A program made the position numbers and the translations under genes. DNA of 64,000 nucleotides from contig NZ_CP026362.1 of NCBI RefSeq assembly GCF_004116955.1, forward strand, positions 1,838,501-1,902,500. The letters run 5' to 3'. Below are positions 9,433 to 20,872 of this stretch, in pieces (the first letter of the stretch is position 1; each line of letters begins with the position of its first letter). The notes below the pieces were generated by a model. The model made no database searches. It saw nothing but the letters and a program-made list of their open reading frames with translations, and was not told the origin of the DNA. The DNA comes from Bacillus vallismortis. Lineage in GTDB: Bacteria > Bacillota > Bacilli > Bacillales > Bacillaceae.

Positions 9433-10776
9433 TTATCCCTTCTTTCTCATGCTGCAAATAAAGAAACCATCTGTTCCGAAATAATGAGGAAGGATTTGCA
9501 CCCTTCCATCCCGAACAAAGGGTCTCGCCTTTTCGGGCAGCCGCTTTTCAAGAGACAAATCGGGTTCAAAATCAGGATGTTCTTGTATAAACGCATGTAT
9601 GACTTCTTCATTTTCTGTCCGGTCCATTGTACACGTACTGTAGACAAGAGTGCCACCTTTTTTTACTAATGGTGCAATTTCTCTCAAGATCGACAGCTGG
9701 ATCTCAGCAAGCCGCGCGCTGTCATCTGGCTTTTTCGTATACTTCATATCCGGCTTTCTCCGGATGACACCAAAACCTGAGCACGGAGCATCTACCAAAA
9801 CCCGGTCAAATTGTTCGTTTTCAAACGTTTCTCCTGCTTTTCTCGCATCCATTTCTTGCGCATCAATGATTGTAAGTCCAAGCCGGTCTGCCGCTTCTTT
9901 GATAAGCTTCACTTTATGTTTGTGAAGGTCAAGCGACGAAATACTTCCTTTGTTCTCCATCAATTCGCCGATATGAGCCGACTTTCCGCCAGGCGCCGCA
10001 CATGCGTCAAGCACCGTTTCACCGGGCTTAGGATCAAGGGCCCGGGCGACGAGCATCGAGCTCTCATCCTGGATGGACACTTCACCGTTTAGGAAAAAAT
10101 GAGTTCCGGCGATTGTGCCCTTTAGGAGCTTCACAGCATCATCAGCGAGGTCGCCTTTTTCAACTTCAATTCCGTCAGCTGCCATTTGATCAAGCAACTC
10201 CGCTCTGTCTGCTTTCATTTGATTGACACGCAGTGTTTGCTTCGGCGGAATAAGATGGATGCGGCAAATCTTTTCAGCCGCATCAAACTCATATGCATCC
10301 ACCCACTCTTTTACAAGCCATTCCGGATGGCTTGTCTCTGTCGCCAGCCGGCGGACAGGGTCTTCGATGGCGTCAAAGGATGGAACACCTTCCCGCTGTA
10401 TGGAACGAAGCACACCGTTGACAAATGAAGCAATGCCTTTGTGTCCGCGGATTTTAGCGATCTCAACCGCTTCATGGATGGCAGCCCTATCTGGAATCTT
10501 CTCCAGATACTCCATTTGGTATAAGGATAGGCGAAGAAGCTGAATCACCCACGGCTTTACTTTTTGGGGCTTATTAATAAACGGTTTAAGCATATAATCA
10601 AGCGCGATCTTATTTTGCAATGTCCCGTAGACAAGTTCAGTCAAAAGCCCTCTGTCCTGATCACTCAGTTCATTTGATTTCATGACCGATTTCAGGAGCA
10701 GGTTGCTGTATGCCTGGTTTTGTTCTAGTTTGATCAGCGCCTCAAGGGCGATATCACGAACACTATTATTTTTCAT
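9433..10776 (-). CDS. rsmB: 16S rRNA (cytosine-967-C5) methyltransferase
   Basis: 447 residues. An N-terminal NusB-like RNA-binding domain (about 1-140) is followed by a SAM-dependent Rossmann domain. Motifs seen are [13 protein letters not shown] (about 258-270), the catalytic [10 protein letters not shown] and [11 protein letters not shown] carrying the second cysteine. It overlaps fmt by 11 bp and is followed at once by rlmN, so three translation-modification genes are translationally packed. Confidence 0.96.
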   Translation of the reverse strand: MKNNSVRDIALEALIKLEQNQAYSNLLLKSVMKSNELSDQDRGLLTELVYGTLQNKIALDYMLKPFINKPQKVKPWVIQLLRLSLYQMEYLEKIPDRAAIHEAVEIAKIRGHKGIASFVNGVLRSIQREGVPSFDAIEDPVRRLATETSHPEWLVKEWVDAYEFDAAEKICRIHLIPPKQTLRVNQMKADRAELLDQMAADGIEVEKGDLADDAVKLLKGTIAGTHFFLNGEVSIQDESSMLVARALDPKPGETVLDACAAPGGKSAHIGELMENKGSISSLDLHKHKVKLIKEAADRLGLTIIDAQEMDARKAGETFENEQFDRVLVDAPCSGFGVIRRKPDMKYTKKPDDSARLAEIQLSILREIAPLVKKGGTLVYSTCTMDRTENEEVIHAFIQEHPDFEPDLSLEKRLPEKARPFVRDGRVQILPHYFGTDGFFICSMRKKG

Positions 10777-11716
10777 TGTTTACTCCTAACTTTTCACCAG
10801 CTTCAACATGGGCGCCGCGCACAAAATCCTCGCCCTTCATGCGTTTTTTTCCAGCCGGCTGAAGTTCGGTTAATAACAGGGCCGTTTCGTTGCCTGTGGC
10901 CACGATAATCCCTTGCTTTTCAATCGCCACGACTGTGCCAGGCTCAGCTTTTTTAGGTGCGGGAGTTTTTTTCGACGCCCATACTTTCAAGTTTTGTCCA
11001 TTCAGAGTCGTATAGGCAACAGGCCAAGGATTTAAGCCGCGGACTTGGTTGTAAAGCTCTTCTCCTGTTCTAGACCAGTCGAGGAGCTCTTGCTCTCTTT
11101 TGATATTAGGCGCGTATGTCGCTTTCTCTTCATCCTGCTTTTCAGGTGATATGCTGCCCGAAATGACATTAGGAACGGTTTCAGACAATAGCTTTGCCCC
11201 AGCTGCGCTTAATTTATCATGCAGCGTTCCAACATTGTCGGTTTCTTCAATGTCCACTTCCACTTTTGAGATCATATCGCCGGCATCCAATTTTTCCACC
11301 ATATACATAATGGTTACACCGGTTTTTTTCTTTCCCTGCAAAATGGAGTAATGGATCGGAGCTCCACCGCGCAATTCCGGCAAAAGAGACGCGTGAACGT
11401 TAATGCAGCCGTATTTCGGGCTGTCAAGAAGCTCCTTCGGCAATATTTGGCCAAATGCTGCCGTTACGATAAGATCAGGCTTTAATGCCAGCACTTTCTC
11501 GATTTCTTCTGTCACCCTGACTTTTTCCGGCTGAAGAACCGGGATGCCGTGACGCAATGCCTCTTCCTTTACCGGAGGAGGTGTCAGCACTTTTTTTCTG
11601 CCCTTCGGACGGTCCGGCTGTGTGACGACTCCCACCACTTCATATCCTTCCTCTATCAAGGTTCTTAAAACAGGAACTGAAAAATCCGGCGTCCCCATAA
11701 ATACGATTCTTGTCAT
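10766..11716 (-). CDS. fmt: methionyl-tRNA formyltransferase
   Basis: 316 residues from ATG 11716 ([16 protein letters not shown]). A TTG one codon upstream is possible, but the AAGGATG site is better spaced for the ATG. It formylates initiator Met-tRNA using 10-formyl-THF. The formyltransferase core has [20 protein letters not shown] with the catalytic Asn-His and the downstream DAGDMI; the C-terminal tRNA-binding domain is complete. It sits beside def, the deformylase that removes the same formyl group. Confidence 0.96.
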   Translation of the reverse strand: MTRIVFMGTPDFSVPVLRTLIEEGYEVVGVVTQPDRPKGRKKVLTPPPVKEEALRHGIPVLQPEKVRVTEEIEKVLALKPDLIVTAAFGQILPKELLDSPKYGCINVHASLLPELRGGAPIHYSILQGKKKTGVTIMYMVEKLDAGDMISKVEVDIEETDNVGTLHDKLSAAGAKLLSETVPNVISGSISPEKQDEEKATYAPNIKREQELLDWSRTGEELYNQVRGLNPWPVAYTTLNGQNLKVWASKKTPAPKKAEPGTVVAIEKQGIIVATGNETALLLTELQPAGKKRMKGEDFVRGAHVEAGEKLGVNNEK

Positions 11717-11720
11717 CAAA

Positions 11721-12203
11721 TCATCCTTCCATATCCGCTAGTTCATCTTCTGTATAGTATGTGCTTATTTTAGATGTAAACAGCACCCCGTCTAAATGGT
11801 CCATTTCGTGCTGCACGGCTCTCGCTAAAAAGCCTCGCGCTTCCAGAATGAACGGTTTGCCCTGCCGGTTAAACGCACGAACTTTAACGTAATCGGAACG
11901 TGTGACATCACCATAGACGCCGGGAAAACTCAGGCATCCTTCTACACCGGTTTGCTCTCCGCTTTTTTCTAAAATCTCTGGATTAACAAGATCAATCCTG
12001 CCGCTGTCATCCCCGATGTCTACGACAGTTGCTCTTTTTAAAATGCCGATCTGCGGCGCTGCCAGTCCGACCCCATCCATTTCAAGCATGGTGTCGTACA
12101 TATCATCAAGCAGTTTTTTTAATTTTTTATCAAAAACAGTCACGGTTTCCGCCGGTGTTTCCAAAACCTCCGCTGGATGTGTGACGATCTTTTTTACTGC
12201 CAA
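11721..12203 (-). CDS. def: peptide deformylase
   Basis: 160 residues from a TTG at 12203 (reading [12 protein letters not shown] with the first residue as Met). I prefer it to the ATG at 12218 because GGAGGG lies just before it. All three deformylase motifs are intact: [17 protein letters not shown] and QHEMDHLDG (metal ligands Cys, His, His). It removes the N-formyl group from nascent proteins. It lies between priA and fmt with short gaps. Confidence 0.96.
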   Translation of the reverse strand: MAVKKIVTHPAEVLETPAETVTVFDKKLKKLLDDMYDTMLEMDGVGLAAPQIGILKRATVVDIGDDSGRIDLVNPEILEKSGEQTGVEGCLSFPGVYGDVTRSDYVKVRAFNRQGKPFILEARGFLARAVQHEMDHLDGVLFTSKISTYYTEDELADMEG

Positions 12204-12229
12204 TTTGTTACCCTCCAAGACGTGAGATC

Positions 12230-14647
12230 TTACATCATCATATAAGGATTCATATCAATTGAAATCATTACATGCTTTTGTTCAATTTCGCGTTTATAAT
12301 GTTCCAGTATCCTCTTCAATAAAGCAGATAACTGGGTTTCCTGTTTGTATTTTATCACGCATTGATAGCGATATCTATCTTTGATCCGGGCGATCGGGGA
12401 CGCACTTGGCCCGAGAATTTTCGTGTCAGCTCCGCAGTTTGATTTCAAAAAGTGAGCGATTTTTTCAGCCGTAACGGCTGCTTTCGTCACTTCCTCATGA
12501 GAAACCGTCACAAGGGCCAAATAGTAATAGGGCGGATAGGATTGCTCTCTTCTATGCGCCATCTCATGCTGATAGAACGCTTCATAATCGTGCGACTTCG
12601 TCAGCTGGATGCTGTAATGGGACGGTGTGTACGTTTGAATGATGACATTTCCGGGTTTTTCGTGCCTTCCTGCCCGTCCGCTGACTTGCGTTAACAGCTG
12701 AAAAGTTTTTTCGGCCGACCTGAAATCAGGAATATGGAGTGTTGTATCAGCACTTAATACGCCGACAAGTGTGACATTCGGAAAATCAAGCCCTTTCGCA
12801 ATCATTTGCGTTCCGAGAAGAATATCCGCTTTTCCTTCTCCGAAAGCTGACAATAATTTTTCATGCGCGCCCTTTCTTGACGTCGTGTCAACATCCATCC
12901 GAATCACTCTTGCATGCGGCAGAACTTTTGTCAGCTCTTCCTCCACTCGCTGTGTGCCCGTCCCGAAAAAGCGGATATGCTCGCTTGCACATTCGGGACA
13001 AGTATGCGGAACAGGCTCCTCATGTCCGCAATAATGGCATTTCAGCCTTTGGCCGTAACGATGATATGTCATGGAAATGTCGCAGTGCGGGCATTGCGGG
13101 ACATATCCGCAATCCCTGCACATCACAAAGGAAGAATAGCCCCTTTTATTTAAGAACAGCACCGCCTGCTCACCCTTGGCAATCGTTTCTTCAAGCTTTT
13201 CCATCAACTCAACTGAAAACATTGAACGATTGCCGTTTCTGAGCTCTTCTCTCATATCGACAAGCGAAACCTCAGGCATCACCTGGTGGTTAACGCGGTG
13301 CTTCAGCGAAAGAAGCTCGTACACACCCTTTTGCGCCCTTGCATAGGACTCTAATGTCGGCGTAGCACTGCCCAGCACAACAGGGCAGCTGTGGTGTTCA
13401 GCCCGCTTGATCGCCACCTCTTTTGCATGATAGCGCGGCATTTCTTCTTGTTTGTAAGAGGACTCATGCTCTTCATCAATAATAATCATTCCGAGATTTT
13501 CAAACGGAGCAAAAATGGCCGATCTGGCGCCGACGACAAGCCGCACTTCCTTCCGGTGGATTTTACGCCACTCGTCATATTTTTCCCCTGTGGATAATCC
13601 GCTGTGCATGACTGCCACCTGAGAGCCGAAACGGCCCTTGAAGCGATTGACCATCTGCGGCGTCAGGGATATTTCCGGTACGAGAACGATGGCTTCTTTT
13701 CCTTTCGCCAGTACTTTCTCAATTGATTGCAAATAAATTTCTGTTTTTCCGCTTCCTGTTACGCCGTGAAGAAGAAACACTTTATGCTCATCGTTGTCCA
13801 ACGTCTGACGTATGGGCTGAAAGGCAGCGCTCTGTTCGTCTGTCAGCGGGAGCGGCTCTGTTTTTTTGAACATCTTGTCCTGATAGGGATCTCTGTAAAC
13901 CTCTTCATAGCTTTCCTTCAAAAGCCCCTTTTGGATAAGGGTTTTGATGGTCGCAGAGCTAGCGTCCGTTTTTTTGCACAAATCCGTTGCAGCGATTTTT
14001 ACCCCTTCCGGCTCAGCGATGAAAAAGTGAAGAATCGCCTGCTGCTTGGCCGCTTGGCGGGATAATCCCTCAGCCTGTTTGCTAAGCTCTTCTTTACTCG
14101 CATTTGCCTGAATATGCCTGACCATTTTTTTATTGGTTTTTTGCGCAACTTTATACGTCACATCAATGCTGCCTTTTTGAACATGCTTTTGAATCAGTTT
14201 CAGCATATCGTGATCGGGTATATCTGAATACAGAAGAGTCTTTGTTTCAGAAAACAGCCGTTCCACTTGCGGAGGCAGATCGGCACCGTGTGCGATTTTT
14301 AGTTCTTTTTCATATTTCGCCTTTAATGCGGCAGGCAGCATCGCTTGAAGCGCCGTTATTTTAAAAGACAGCGTTTTGTCGGACAGCCATGAAGACAGAT
14401 TCATCAGCTCCTCTGTCAAAACGGGTGTAAGATCTAATAAATCCTCTACTTCCTTGACAGATTTCCCCGAGAGATCAGATGCGTCCTTCACAGCTGTTAC
14501 AAACCCTTGGATTTTACGGGGGCCAAATGGAACAATGACCCGCATTCCCGTTTTTATCATGCCTTTGAGATGGTCTGGGATTTTATAATCAAAAGGCCTG
14601 TCTATATTTTTGGTGCTGACATCAACGATGACCTCGGCAACATTCAT
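12230..14647 (-). CDS. priA: primosomal replication-restart helicase PriA
   Basis: 805 residues. An N-terminal DNA-binding region precedes a superfamily-2 helicase with Walker A GVTGSGKTEIYL (about 293-304), the DEEH box and later helicase motifs. Between the helicase lobes lies a zinc-binding segment with paired CxxC motifs (CRDCGYVPQCPHC, CHYCG, CPEC). It reloads DnaC helicase at repaired forks. The start ATG 14647 overlaps the coaBC stop as ATGA. Confidence 0.97.
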   Translation of the reverse strand: MNVAEVIVDVSTKNIDRPFDYKIPDHLKGMIKTGMRVIVPFGPRKIQGFVTAVKDASDLSGKSVKEVEDLLDLTPVLTEELMNLSSWLSDKTLSFKITALQAMLPAALKAKYEKELKIAHGADLPPQVERLFSETKTLLYSDIPDHDMLKLIQKHVQKGSIDVTYKVAQKTNKKMVRHIQANASKEELSKQAEGLSRQAAKQQAILHFFIAEPEGVKIAATDLCKKTDASSATIKTLIQKGLLKESYEEVYRDPYQDKMFKKTEPLPLTDEQSAAFQPIRQTLDNDEHKVFLLHGVTGSGKTEIYLQSIEKVLAKGKEAIVLVPEISLTPQMVNRFKGRFGSQVAVMHSGLSTGEKYDEWRKIHRKEVRLVVGARSAIFAPFENLGMIIIDEEHESSYKQEEMPRYHAKEVAIKRAEHHSCPVVLGSATPTLESYARAQKGVYELLSLKHRVNHQVMPEVSLVDMREELRNGNRSMFSVELMEKLEETIAKGEQAVLFLNKRGYSSFVMCRDCGYVPQCPHCDISMTYHRYGQRLKCHYCGHEEPVPHTCPECASEHIRFFGTGTQRVEEELTKVLPHARVIRMDVDTTSRKGAHEKLLSAFGEGKADILLGTQMIAKGLDFPNVTLVGVLSADTTLHIPDFRSAEKTFQLLTQVSGRAGRHEKPGNVIIQTYTPSHYSIQLTKSHDYEAFYQHEMAHRREQSYPPYYYLALVTVSHEEVTKAAVTAEKIAHFLKSNCGADTKILGPSASPIARIKDRYRYQCVIKYKQETQLSALLKRILEHYKREIEQKHVMISIDMNPYMMM

Positions 14648-15864
14648 GATTGCTCTCCGGTTTGTTTTGATAGGGCTGCGACTTCCTTAAGTATTTCAAA
14701 AGAAACATCGAGCTTAGACATGATGGGAAGCTCGCGTTTGCGCCCGTCTTCCAAAAAGATTGTCACGATATTCGTATCAGCACCAAAACCGGCCCCATTA
14801 GCTTTCACATCATTTGCCACGACCATATCAAGATTTTTGGCGGCGAGCTTTTGACGGGCATAGAGTTCAACGTCTTGTGTTTCAGCGGCGAAGCCAACCA
14901 ATAGCTGCCCCTGCTTTTTCTCGCCCAATTCTTTTAAAATATCAACCGTTCTAATCAGTTCAAGGGTCATACCGCCGTTTTGTTTTTTCATTTTATGGTC
15001 AAAAACGGTTTTCGGCGTAAAATCAGCTACCGCAGCAGTTTTGATGACAATATCACTCGAGTCATATACAGAGAGCACCGCATCATGCATATCAGCAGCC
15101 GATTGAACAGGGATAAACTGAGCAAGGCCTTTCGGCTGATCTAATAAAACAGGGCCAGAAATTAAAGTTACCTGTGCGCCGAGCTGAACAGCAGCCTCCG
15201 CTAATGCGTATCCCATTTTACCCGTTGATTTATTGGTGAAAAATCGGACAGGATCAATCGCTTCCCGGGTCGGACCAGCTGTAATGACCACATGTTTGCC
15301 TTCTAAAGGAGCGATTTTTTCTTTAGCAAAGTGCTTTTCAGCCAGCGACACGATACGTTCTGGCTCTTCTAATCTGCCTTTTCCTACGTAACCGCACGCT
15401 AAATAGCCCTCGCTCGGCTCAATAAAACAATAGCCATCCTGATAAAGAATAGAAATATTTCGTTTAACTGCCGGGTTGTCATACATGTGAACGTTCATGG
15501 CTGGCGCGATCCATACTGGAGCCGTTGCCGCTAACAACGTAGTCGTCAGCATATCGTCAGCGATGCCATTTGCCAGTTTTCCAATTACATTAGCCGTAGC
15601 AGGCGCCACGATAATCAAGTCAGCCCAGTCTGCGGCATCAATATGAGAAATGACGCTTGGATTTTGTTCTTTAAATGTATCTGTATATACTTCGTGGCGG
15701 CTCAATGCCTGAAATGTCAGCGGTGAGACGAATTGGCATGCTGATTCAGTCATAATCACTTTGACATTTGCTCCTGCCTGTACCAGCTTGCTCGTTAACG
15801 CACAGGCTTTATAAACAGCGATGCCCCCGCTCACGCAAAGCAACACATTTCGATTGTTAAGCAA
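14644..15864 (-). CDS. coaBC: bifunctional phosphopantothenoylcysteine decarboxylase/synthetase CoaBC
   Basis: 406 residues starting at TTG 15864, with GGGGGAG about 6 bases upstream. The N-terminal CoaC flavoprotein (about 1-180) has CVSGGIAVYKA, the active-site His in SHIDAADWAD, APATANVIGKLANG and the PAMNVHMYDNPAV substrate-clamp motif. The C-terminal CoaB ligase (about 185-400) opens VVITAGPTREAIDPVR and includes KLKK-type CTP contacts. Together they carry out two steps of coenzyme A synthesis. It is probably transcribed from a promoter after the rpoZ terminator, although I could not identify one. Confidence 0.96.
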   Translation of the reverse strand: MLNNRNVLLCVSGGIAVYKACALTSKLVQAGANVKVIMTESACQFVSPLTFQALSRHEVYTDTFKEQNPSVISHIDAADWADLIIVAPATANVIGKLANGIADDMLTTTLLAATAPVWIAPAMNVHMYDNPAVKRNISILYQDGYCFIEPSEGYLACGYVGKGRLEEPERIVSLAEKHFAKEKIAPLEGKHVVITAGPTREAIDPVRFFTNKSTGKMGYALAEAAVQLGAQVTLISGPVLLDQPKGLAQFIPVQSAADMHDAVLSVYDSSDIVIKTAAVADFTPKTVFDHKMKKQNGGMTLELIRTVDILKELGEKKQGQLLVGFAAETQDVELYARQKLAAKNLDMVVANDVKANGAGFGADTNIVTIFLEDGRKRELPIMSKLDVSFEILKEVAALSKQTGEQS

Positions 15865-15901
15865 TGACTTCTCCCCCTCTGCACTTTACAAAAACCGCAC
15901 G

Positions 15902-15935
15902 GAAAAAAATAACAACCTACATGATATAGGTTGCT
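15902..15935 (-). terminator. terminator after rpoZ
   Basis: CAACCTA (15913-15919) pairs with TAGGTTG (15927-15933), with a 7-base loop. The minus strand then continues TTATTTTTTT. It starts 13 bp downstream of the rpoZ stop and should separate remA-gmk-rpoZ from coaBC-priA, at least partially. Confidence 0.8.
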
Positions 15936-15945
15936 ACTTGTGCTA

Positions 15946-16149
15946 CTATTCGCGGTCTTCCTTTTCAAACGAAAGCAGGCCTGCATCAATTTCTTCTAAA
16001 GCTTTGCCTACATATTTGTGTGAAATCGTATGTTCAATCATTTGGTCTTTTTTGATTTGCATTTCACGCGCGCGTCTCGCAGAAACAGTGACGAGCGTAT
16101 ATTTGGAATCTAATTTATTCATTAATGAGTCAATTGACGGATCTAACAT
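15946..16149 (-). CDS. rpoZ: RNA polymerase omega subunit
   Basis: 67 residues. It carries the omega signature [20 protein letters not shown] and the central ARRARE helix. Omega assists folding and assembly of the beta-prime subunit. It lies 2 bp after gmk, the usual Firmicute pairing, and is followed by a terminator. Confidence 0.95.
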   Translation of the reverse strand: MLDPSIDSLMNKLDSKYTLVTVSARRAREMQIKKDQMIEHTISHKYVGKALEEIDAGLLSFEKEDRE

Positions 16150-16151
16150 CG

Positions 16152-17043
<892 letters not shown>

Positions 17044-17076
17044 CTTCTACGTTCCCCCTGTAAAATAGACGTCTCT

Positions 17077-17104
17077 AGTTTAGCCTAGTAAGACCGTCTG
17101 TAAA
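17077..17104 (-). promoter_or_regulatory. candidate SigA promoter for remA-gmk-rpoZ
   Basis: TTTACA (17104-17099) and TAAACT (17082-17077) with a 16-bp spacer on the minus strand, in the 76-bp yloC-remA gap. Both boxes are imperfect (5/6 and 4/6). Confidence 0.35.
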
Positions 17105-17119
17105 CAATACGCACAGTCA

Positions 17120-17995
17120 CTATTCTATATTTTGCACTTGTTCTTTTATTTTTTCAATAGAACTTTTCATTTCGACGACAAGCTTTGTGATCTGGTGATC
17201 ATTTGCTTTTGAGCCGATTGTATTCGCTTCCCGATTCAGCTCCTGAACGAGAAAGTCGAGTTTGCGCCCGACAGCTCCGCCTTCAGCTAATATATCACGA
17301 AACTGGGCGAAGTGGCTCTTCAGCCTGGTAATCTCTTCAGTGATATCCGAGCGGTCTGCAAAAATAGCGCATTCTGTTACAAGCCGGCACTCGTCTAACA
17401 CGTCTTCAGTCCATTCTTTTATTCTGGCGTACAGCCGTTCCCGGTAACGGGATACGACGTCTGCTGCAAGCAATTCGGTTTCATTCACCAGCTCTTCAAG
17501 CTGGTCAATATGCATCAGGCAGTCTTTTGCTAAAAGCAGCCCCTCTTTTTCACGCATTGCACAGAGCCCTTTTACCGCTTTCTCTGCAGCAGCGATGATT
17601 AATGCCTCCAGCCTGTCGTTTTGCGTCTGTTCTTCATGAATCTGAACGACATGATCAAGCTTGAAGAAATCCATTACATCAGGCTCTGCAGCCAATTGAT
17701 ACCGCTTCTTCATATCTCCCGCAGCTGCGACGAACTCATCGAGCAGCGCCCAATCAATTTCAAGCCTTTTCTCAACAAGCATATCGCTGTCAACGGTTAC
17801 GAAAAGCTCAATTCGTCCGCGCTGGATATGCTCCAGAATCGTCTGTTTCAGCTTATCTTCAACATATAGCAAAGGCCTTGGCAAACGAGCGTTCACTTCT
17901 TTAAACCTGTAGTTCACAGATTTAAGTTCAACGCTTACAGAGAGATCATCTTGTGTTTTGCTTGCACTGCCGAAGCCTGTCATACTTCGTATCAT
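17120..17995 (-). CDS. yloC: YicC-family endoribonuclease YloC
   Basis: 291 residues from ATG 17995 (MIRSMTGFGSASK), the family's invariant opening. It contains the C-terminal DUF1732 block (KLDFLVQELNREANTIGSKA). Homologous YicC proteins are RNases, so an RNA-processing role is inferred by family. The upstream ribosome-binding site is weak (GGGTG). It heads the yloC-remA-gmk-rpoZ group after the yloB terminator. Confidence 0.92.
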   Translation of the reverse strand: MIRSMTGFGSASKTQDDLSVSVELKSVNYRFKEVNARLPRPLLYVEDKLKQTILEHIQRGRIELFVTVDSDMLVEKRLEIDWALLDEFVAAAGDMKKRYQLAAEPDVMDFFKLDHVVQIHEEQTQNDRLEALIIAAAEKAVKGLCAMREKEGLLLAKDCLMHIDQLEELVNETELLAADVVSRYRERLYARIKEWTEDVLDECRLVTECAIFADRSDITEEITRLKSHFAQFRDILAEGGAVGRKLDFLVQELNREANTIGSKANDHQITKLVVEMKSSIEKIKEQVQNIE

Positions 17996-18025
17996 TTTAA
18001 AACACCCAATTCTTCCCTGGTTCTC

Positions 18026-18057
18026 ATAATAAAAGGGCAATAGACATGCTATTACCC
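18026..18057 (-). terminator. yloB terminator
   Basis: GGGCAATAG (18035-18043) and CTATTACCC (18049-18057) form a 9-bp stem with one G-U pair in the minus-strand RNA. It is followed by TTTTATTATG and starts 22 bp after the yloB stop. Confidence 0.8.
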
Positions 18058-18078
18058 CTAAGATTATATCATATGAAT

Positions 18079-20751
18079 TTATTTTTTTCTTGTCAAAAGT
18101 GACCCAGCCAGCAAAAAAGTAGGAATGGCGGACATGCCGATGACGAGCATCCAGTCCCCCGGCGTGATAGCAACGGTATGGAAAATCGGCTGAAGCGGCG
18201 CATAGTAGATCACAACAAGCATCAGCAAAATGGATGATAATACCGCACCGATTAAGTACATATTTTGAAACGGATTTCTGGAAAAAACAGATGTCTCGCT
18301 TCGACAGTCAAAAACGTGAATCAGCTGAGCCAGCACCAAAGTGGCAAACGCGATCGTCTGGGCATAAGCCAAATTCTCCGGATTTCGGTGATATACAATG
18401 ACGAACGCTAAAATGGTGGCAGCTCCGATCAAAAATCCTCTGGAGACGACCTTCCATCCAAGCTTGCGGGCAAACACCCCTTCTTTCGGGTGGCGCGGCT
18501 TCCGCCTCATCACATCTCCTTCCGGCTGATCCATGCCAAGCGCCATTGCCGGCAATCCGTCCGTCACCAAGTTGACCCATAAAATCTGAATCGGCACGAG
18601 CGGCAAAGGGAGGGCAAGCAGCATCGCAAACAGCATGACAAGGATTTCTCCGACGTTAGAAGCCAACAGGTACCTGATAAACTTTCTGATATTTTCATAG
18701 ATGTTTCTGCCCTCTTTTATCGCAGATTTGATCGTCGCAAAATTATCATCCACGAGAACAAGGGATGACGCTTCCTTGGCCACATCTGTCCCGGTAATGC
18801 CCATAGCCACTCCGATGTCAGCTTGTTTAATGGCAGGGGCGTCATTGACGCCGTCTCCGGTCATCGCCACAATATGCCCGTTTTCCTGGAAAGCTTTCAC
18901 GATTTTCAATTTATGCTCAGGAGAAACGCGGGCAAATACATAAACATCCTCCACGACATTTGAAAGCTCTTCTTGAGAAAGTTCATTCAGCATGTTACCG
19001 TCCATGATTTTGCCGCTTTTCGGAAGGAGGCGCAAGTCTTTGGCTATCGCTTTAGCAGTCTCCACATGATCGCCTGTAATCATGACGGTCTTGATACCCG
19101 CTTCACGACATTCTTTAATTGCCTGTCTGACTTCCGGCCGCGGCGGATCAATGATGCCCGAAAGACCGAGCAACGTCAAATCTTTTTCCGCCTGCTCCAT
19201 AGACGGTGTTTCACCTGTTTTTATCGGCCTGTAAGCAATTGCTATCGTTCTGAGCGCCTGGGATGCCAAATGTCTTAACACCGACTCTGTTTCTGCTTTT
19301 CTCTCATTAGTAAAAAGCGCCGCTGAGCCGTCATAATAAATACGGGAAGAGCGTTGCATCAGCACATCCGGTGCACCTTTTGTGATGATATACCGCTTTC
19401 TGTCCTGATCTTCTACAATGACAGTCATCATTTTCCGTGCAGAGTCAAACGGAAACTCTTCAATCACCCGATAATGAGATTCAACAAACTCCTTAGAAAA
19501 ACCGCCTTTTCTTGCCGCGGTGAGCAGCGCCCCCTCCGTCGGATCTCCATCAAGCACATATTCACCGTCTCTTTTCTCAATATTGGAGTTGTTACACAAC
19601 GCTCCGAACAGCAAAATCTGCTGAAGCGGCATATGCTCATTGACACTGACCTCTTTTTCGTTCAGTGTAAAGCTTCCTTGCGGTTCATAGCCGGCCCCTG
19701 TCACTCTCCATGTTTTCCCCCCGGACCAGACATGTGTTACTGTCATTTTGTTTTGCGTCAATGTCCCTGTTTTGTCTGAACAAATAATAGACGCACATCC
19801 AAGTGTTTCTACAGCAGGAAGCTTTCTTACGATTGATTTTTGCTTAATCATCCGCTGCACGCCAAGTGATAACGCCGCTGTCACAATTGCCGGGAGCCCC
19901 TCCGGAATAGCAGCTACCGCTAACGATACACCCGCTAAAAACATAGTGTACAAGTCATGCCCCTGAAGAACACCGACAGCAACGACAAGCACCGTCAGCA
20001 GCAACGCAACAACAATTAAAATCTTCCCGAGTTGCTCCAGCCTTCTTTGCAGCGGTGTTGACAGTGTCCCTGCCGATTCAAGCATGTCGGCAATTTTCCC
20101 CATTGCCGTATTCATTCCTGTGCCTACAACGACCCCCACACCGCTGCCGCGTGTCACAATCGTTCCCATAAAAGCCATATTCGTAATATCGCCGAGCGAA
20201 ACATCCGGTTTTTTTAATTTATCGGCATGCTTTACAACCGGGATTGATTCCCCGGTCAGGGCTGATTCTTCTATTTCAAGGCTTTTCGCTTCGACAATTC
20301 GAACGTCCGCGCCAATCCTGTCACCGCTCGTAAATTTCACAATATCACCCGGCACAAGGTCTTTAGAAGGGATCTTTATCCAGCTCCCCTCCCTAAGCGC
20401 CATGACATGCGGTGTCGAAAGCTCTTTTAGAGCCTGAAGAGATTGCTCAGCACGCCTTTCTTGAAAGAAACCGAGTATGCCATTCACAAGCACAATCGCA
20501 ATAATCGCAACCGCGTCTACATATTCACCAAGAAATCCTGAGATTAACGTGGCAGCCAAAAGCACAAGCACCATAAAATCTTTGAACTGCGCGAAGAACA
20601 AGAGAAGCGCTGATGTTTTTTTCCCTTCTTGCAGCTCGTTTGGCCCATGCTTATCGAGGCGTTTTTTCACCTCTTTTTCTGTTAATCCTTGTTTCATGGA
20701 CGTATTGGTTGCCTCTAGTAAATCTGTTTGTTCCATTTCATGAAACTTCAT
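18079..20751 (-). CDS. yloB: P-type calcium-transporting ATPase YloB
   Basis: 890 residues, a full SERCA-like P2A ATPase. The A domain has LTGESIPV (about 165-172), the phosphorylation site is [13 protein letters not shown], and the hinge motif is [22 protein letters not shown]. The transmembrane segments include the calcium-site motif [11 protein letters not shown] in helix 4 and [15 protein letters not shown] in helix 6. By knowledge of the B. subtilis protein it pumps Ca2+ and is linked to spore heat resistance and germination. It is divergent from rqcH, with an inverted repeat between them. Confidence 0.95.
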   Translation of the reverse strand: MKFHEMEQTDLLEATNTSMKQGLTEKEVKKRLDKHGPNELQEGKKTSALLLFFAQFKDFMVLVLLAATLISGFLGEYVDAVAIIAIVLVNGILGFFQERRAEQSLQALKELSTPHVMALREGSWIKIPSKDLVPGDIVKFTSGDRIGADVRIVEAKSLEIEESALTGESIPVVKHADKLKKPDVSLGDITNMAFMGTIVTRGSGVGVVVGTGMNTAMGKIADMLESAGTLSTPLQRRLEQLGKILIVVALLLTVLVVAVGVLQGHDLYTMFLAGVSLAVAAIPEGLPAIVTAALSLGVQRMIKQKSIVRKLPAVETLGCASIICSDKTGTLTQNKMTVTHVWSGGKTWRVTGAGYEPQGSFTLNEKEVSVNEHMPLQQILLFGALCNNSNIEKRDGEYVLDGDPTEGALLTAARKGGFSKEFVESHYRVIEEFPFDSARKMMTVIVEDQDRKRYIITKGAPDVLMQRSSRIYYDGSAALFTNERKAETESVLRHLASQALRTIAIAYRPIKTGETPSMEQAEKDLTLLGLSGIIDPPRPEVRQAIKECREAGIKTVMITGDHVETAKAIAKDLRLLPKSGKIMDGNMLNELSQEELSNVVEDVYVFARVSPEHKLKIVKAFQENGHIVAMTGDGVNDAPAIKQADIGVAMGITGTDVAKEASSLVLVDDNFATIKSAIKEGRNIYENIRKFIRYLLASNVGEILVMLFAMLLALPLPLVPIQILWVNLVTDGLPAMALGMDQPEGDVMRRKPRHPKEGVFARKLGWKVVSRGFLIGAATILAFVIVYHRNPENLAYAQTIAFATLVLAQLIHVFDCRSETSVFSRNPFQNMYLIGAVLSSILLMLVVIYYAPLQPIFHTVAITPGDWMLVIGMSAIPTFLLAGSLLTRKK

Positions 20752-20775
20752 TCGCCTCGTCCACTCCCCTGCTCT

Positions 20776-20799
20776 CTTATAGAGATATCACTCTATAAG
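20776..20799. repeat. perfect 9-6-9 inverted repeat between yloB and rqcH
   Basis: CTTATAGAG (20776-20784) and CTCTATAAG (20791-20799) are perfect inverted copies with a 6-base centre (ATATCA). It lies 25 bp upstream of the yloB start and 9-32 bp upstream of the rqcH -35 region. There is no U run, so it resembles a protein-binding operator or 5'-UTR hairpin more than a terminator. Confidence 0.6.
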
Positions 20800-20807
20800 C
20801 ATGCTTA

Positions 20808-20836
20808 TTCTGACTCGTCCCATTTCATGCTATAAT
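20808..20836 (+). promoter_or_regulatory. extended -10 promoter for rqcH
   Basis: A consensus TATAAT (20831-20836) preceded by TG (TGC-TATAAT) gives an extended -10. The -35 is poor. It lies about 37 bp upstream of the rqcH start codon. Confidence 0.65.
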
Positions 20837-20872
20837 TATCGAATGCAGGAAGAATGAGAGGGTGTATTGCAT

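Noticed and set aside
20084..20437. 117-codon plus-strand ORF inside yloB
   Set aside because: Antisense to the conserved P-type ATPase A domain; no independent signal.
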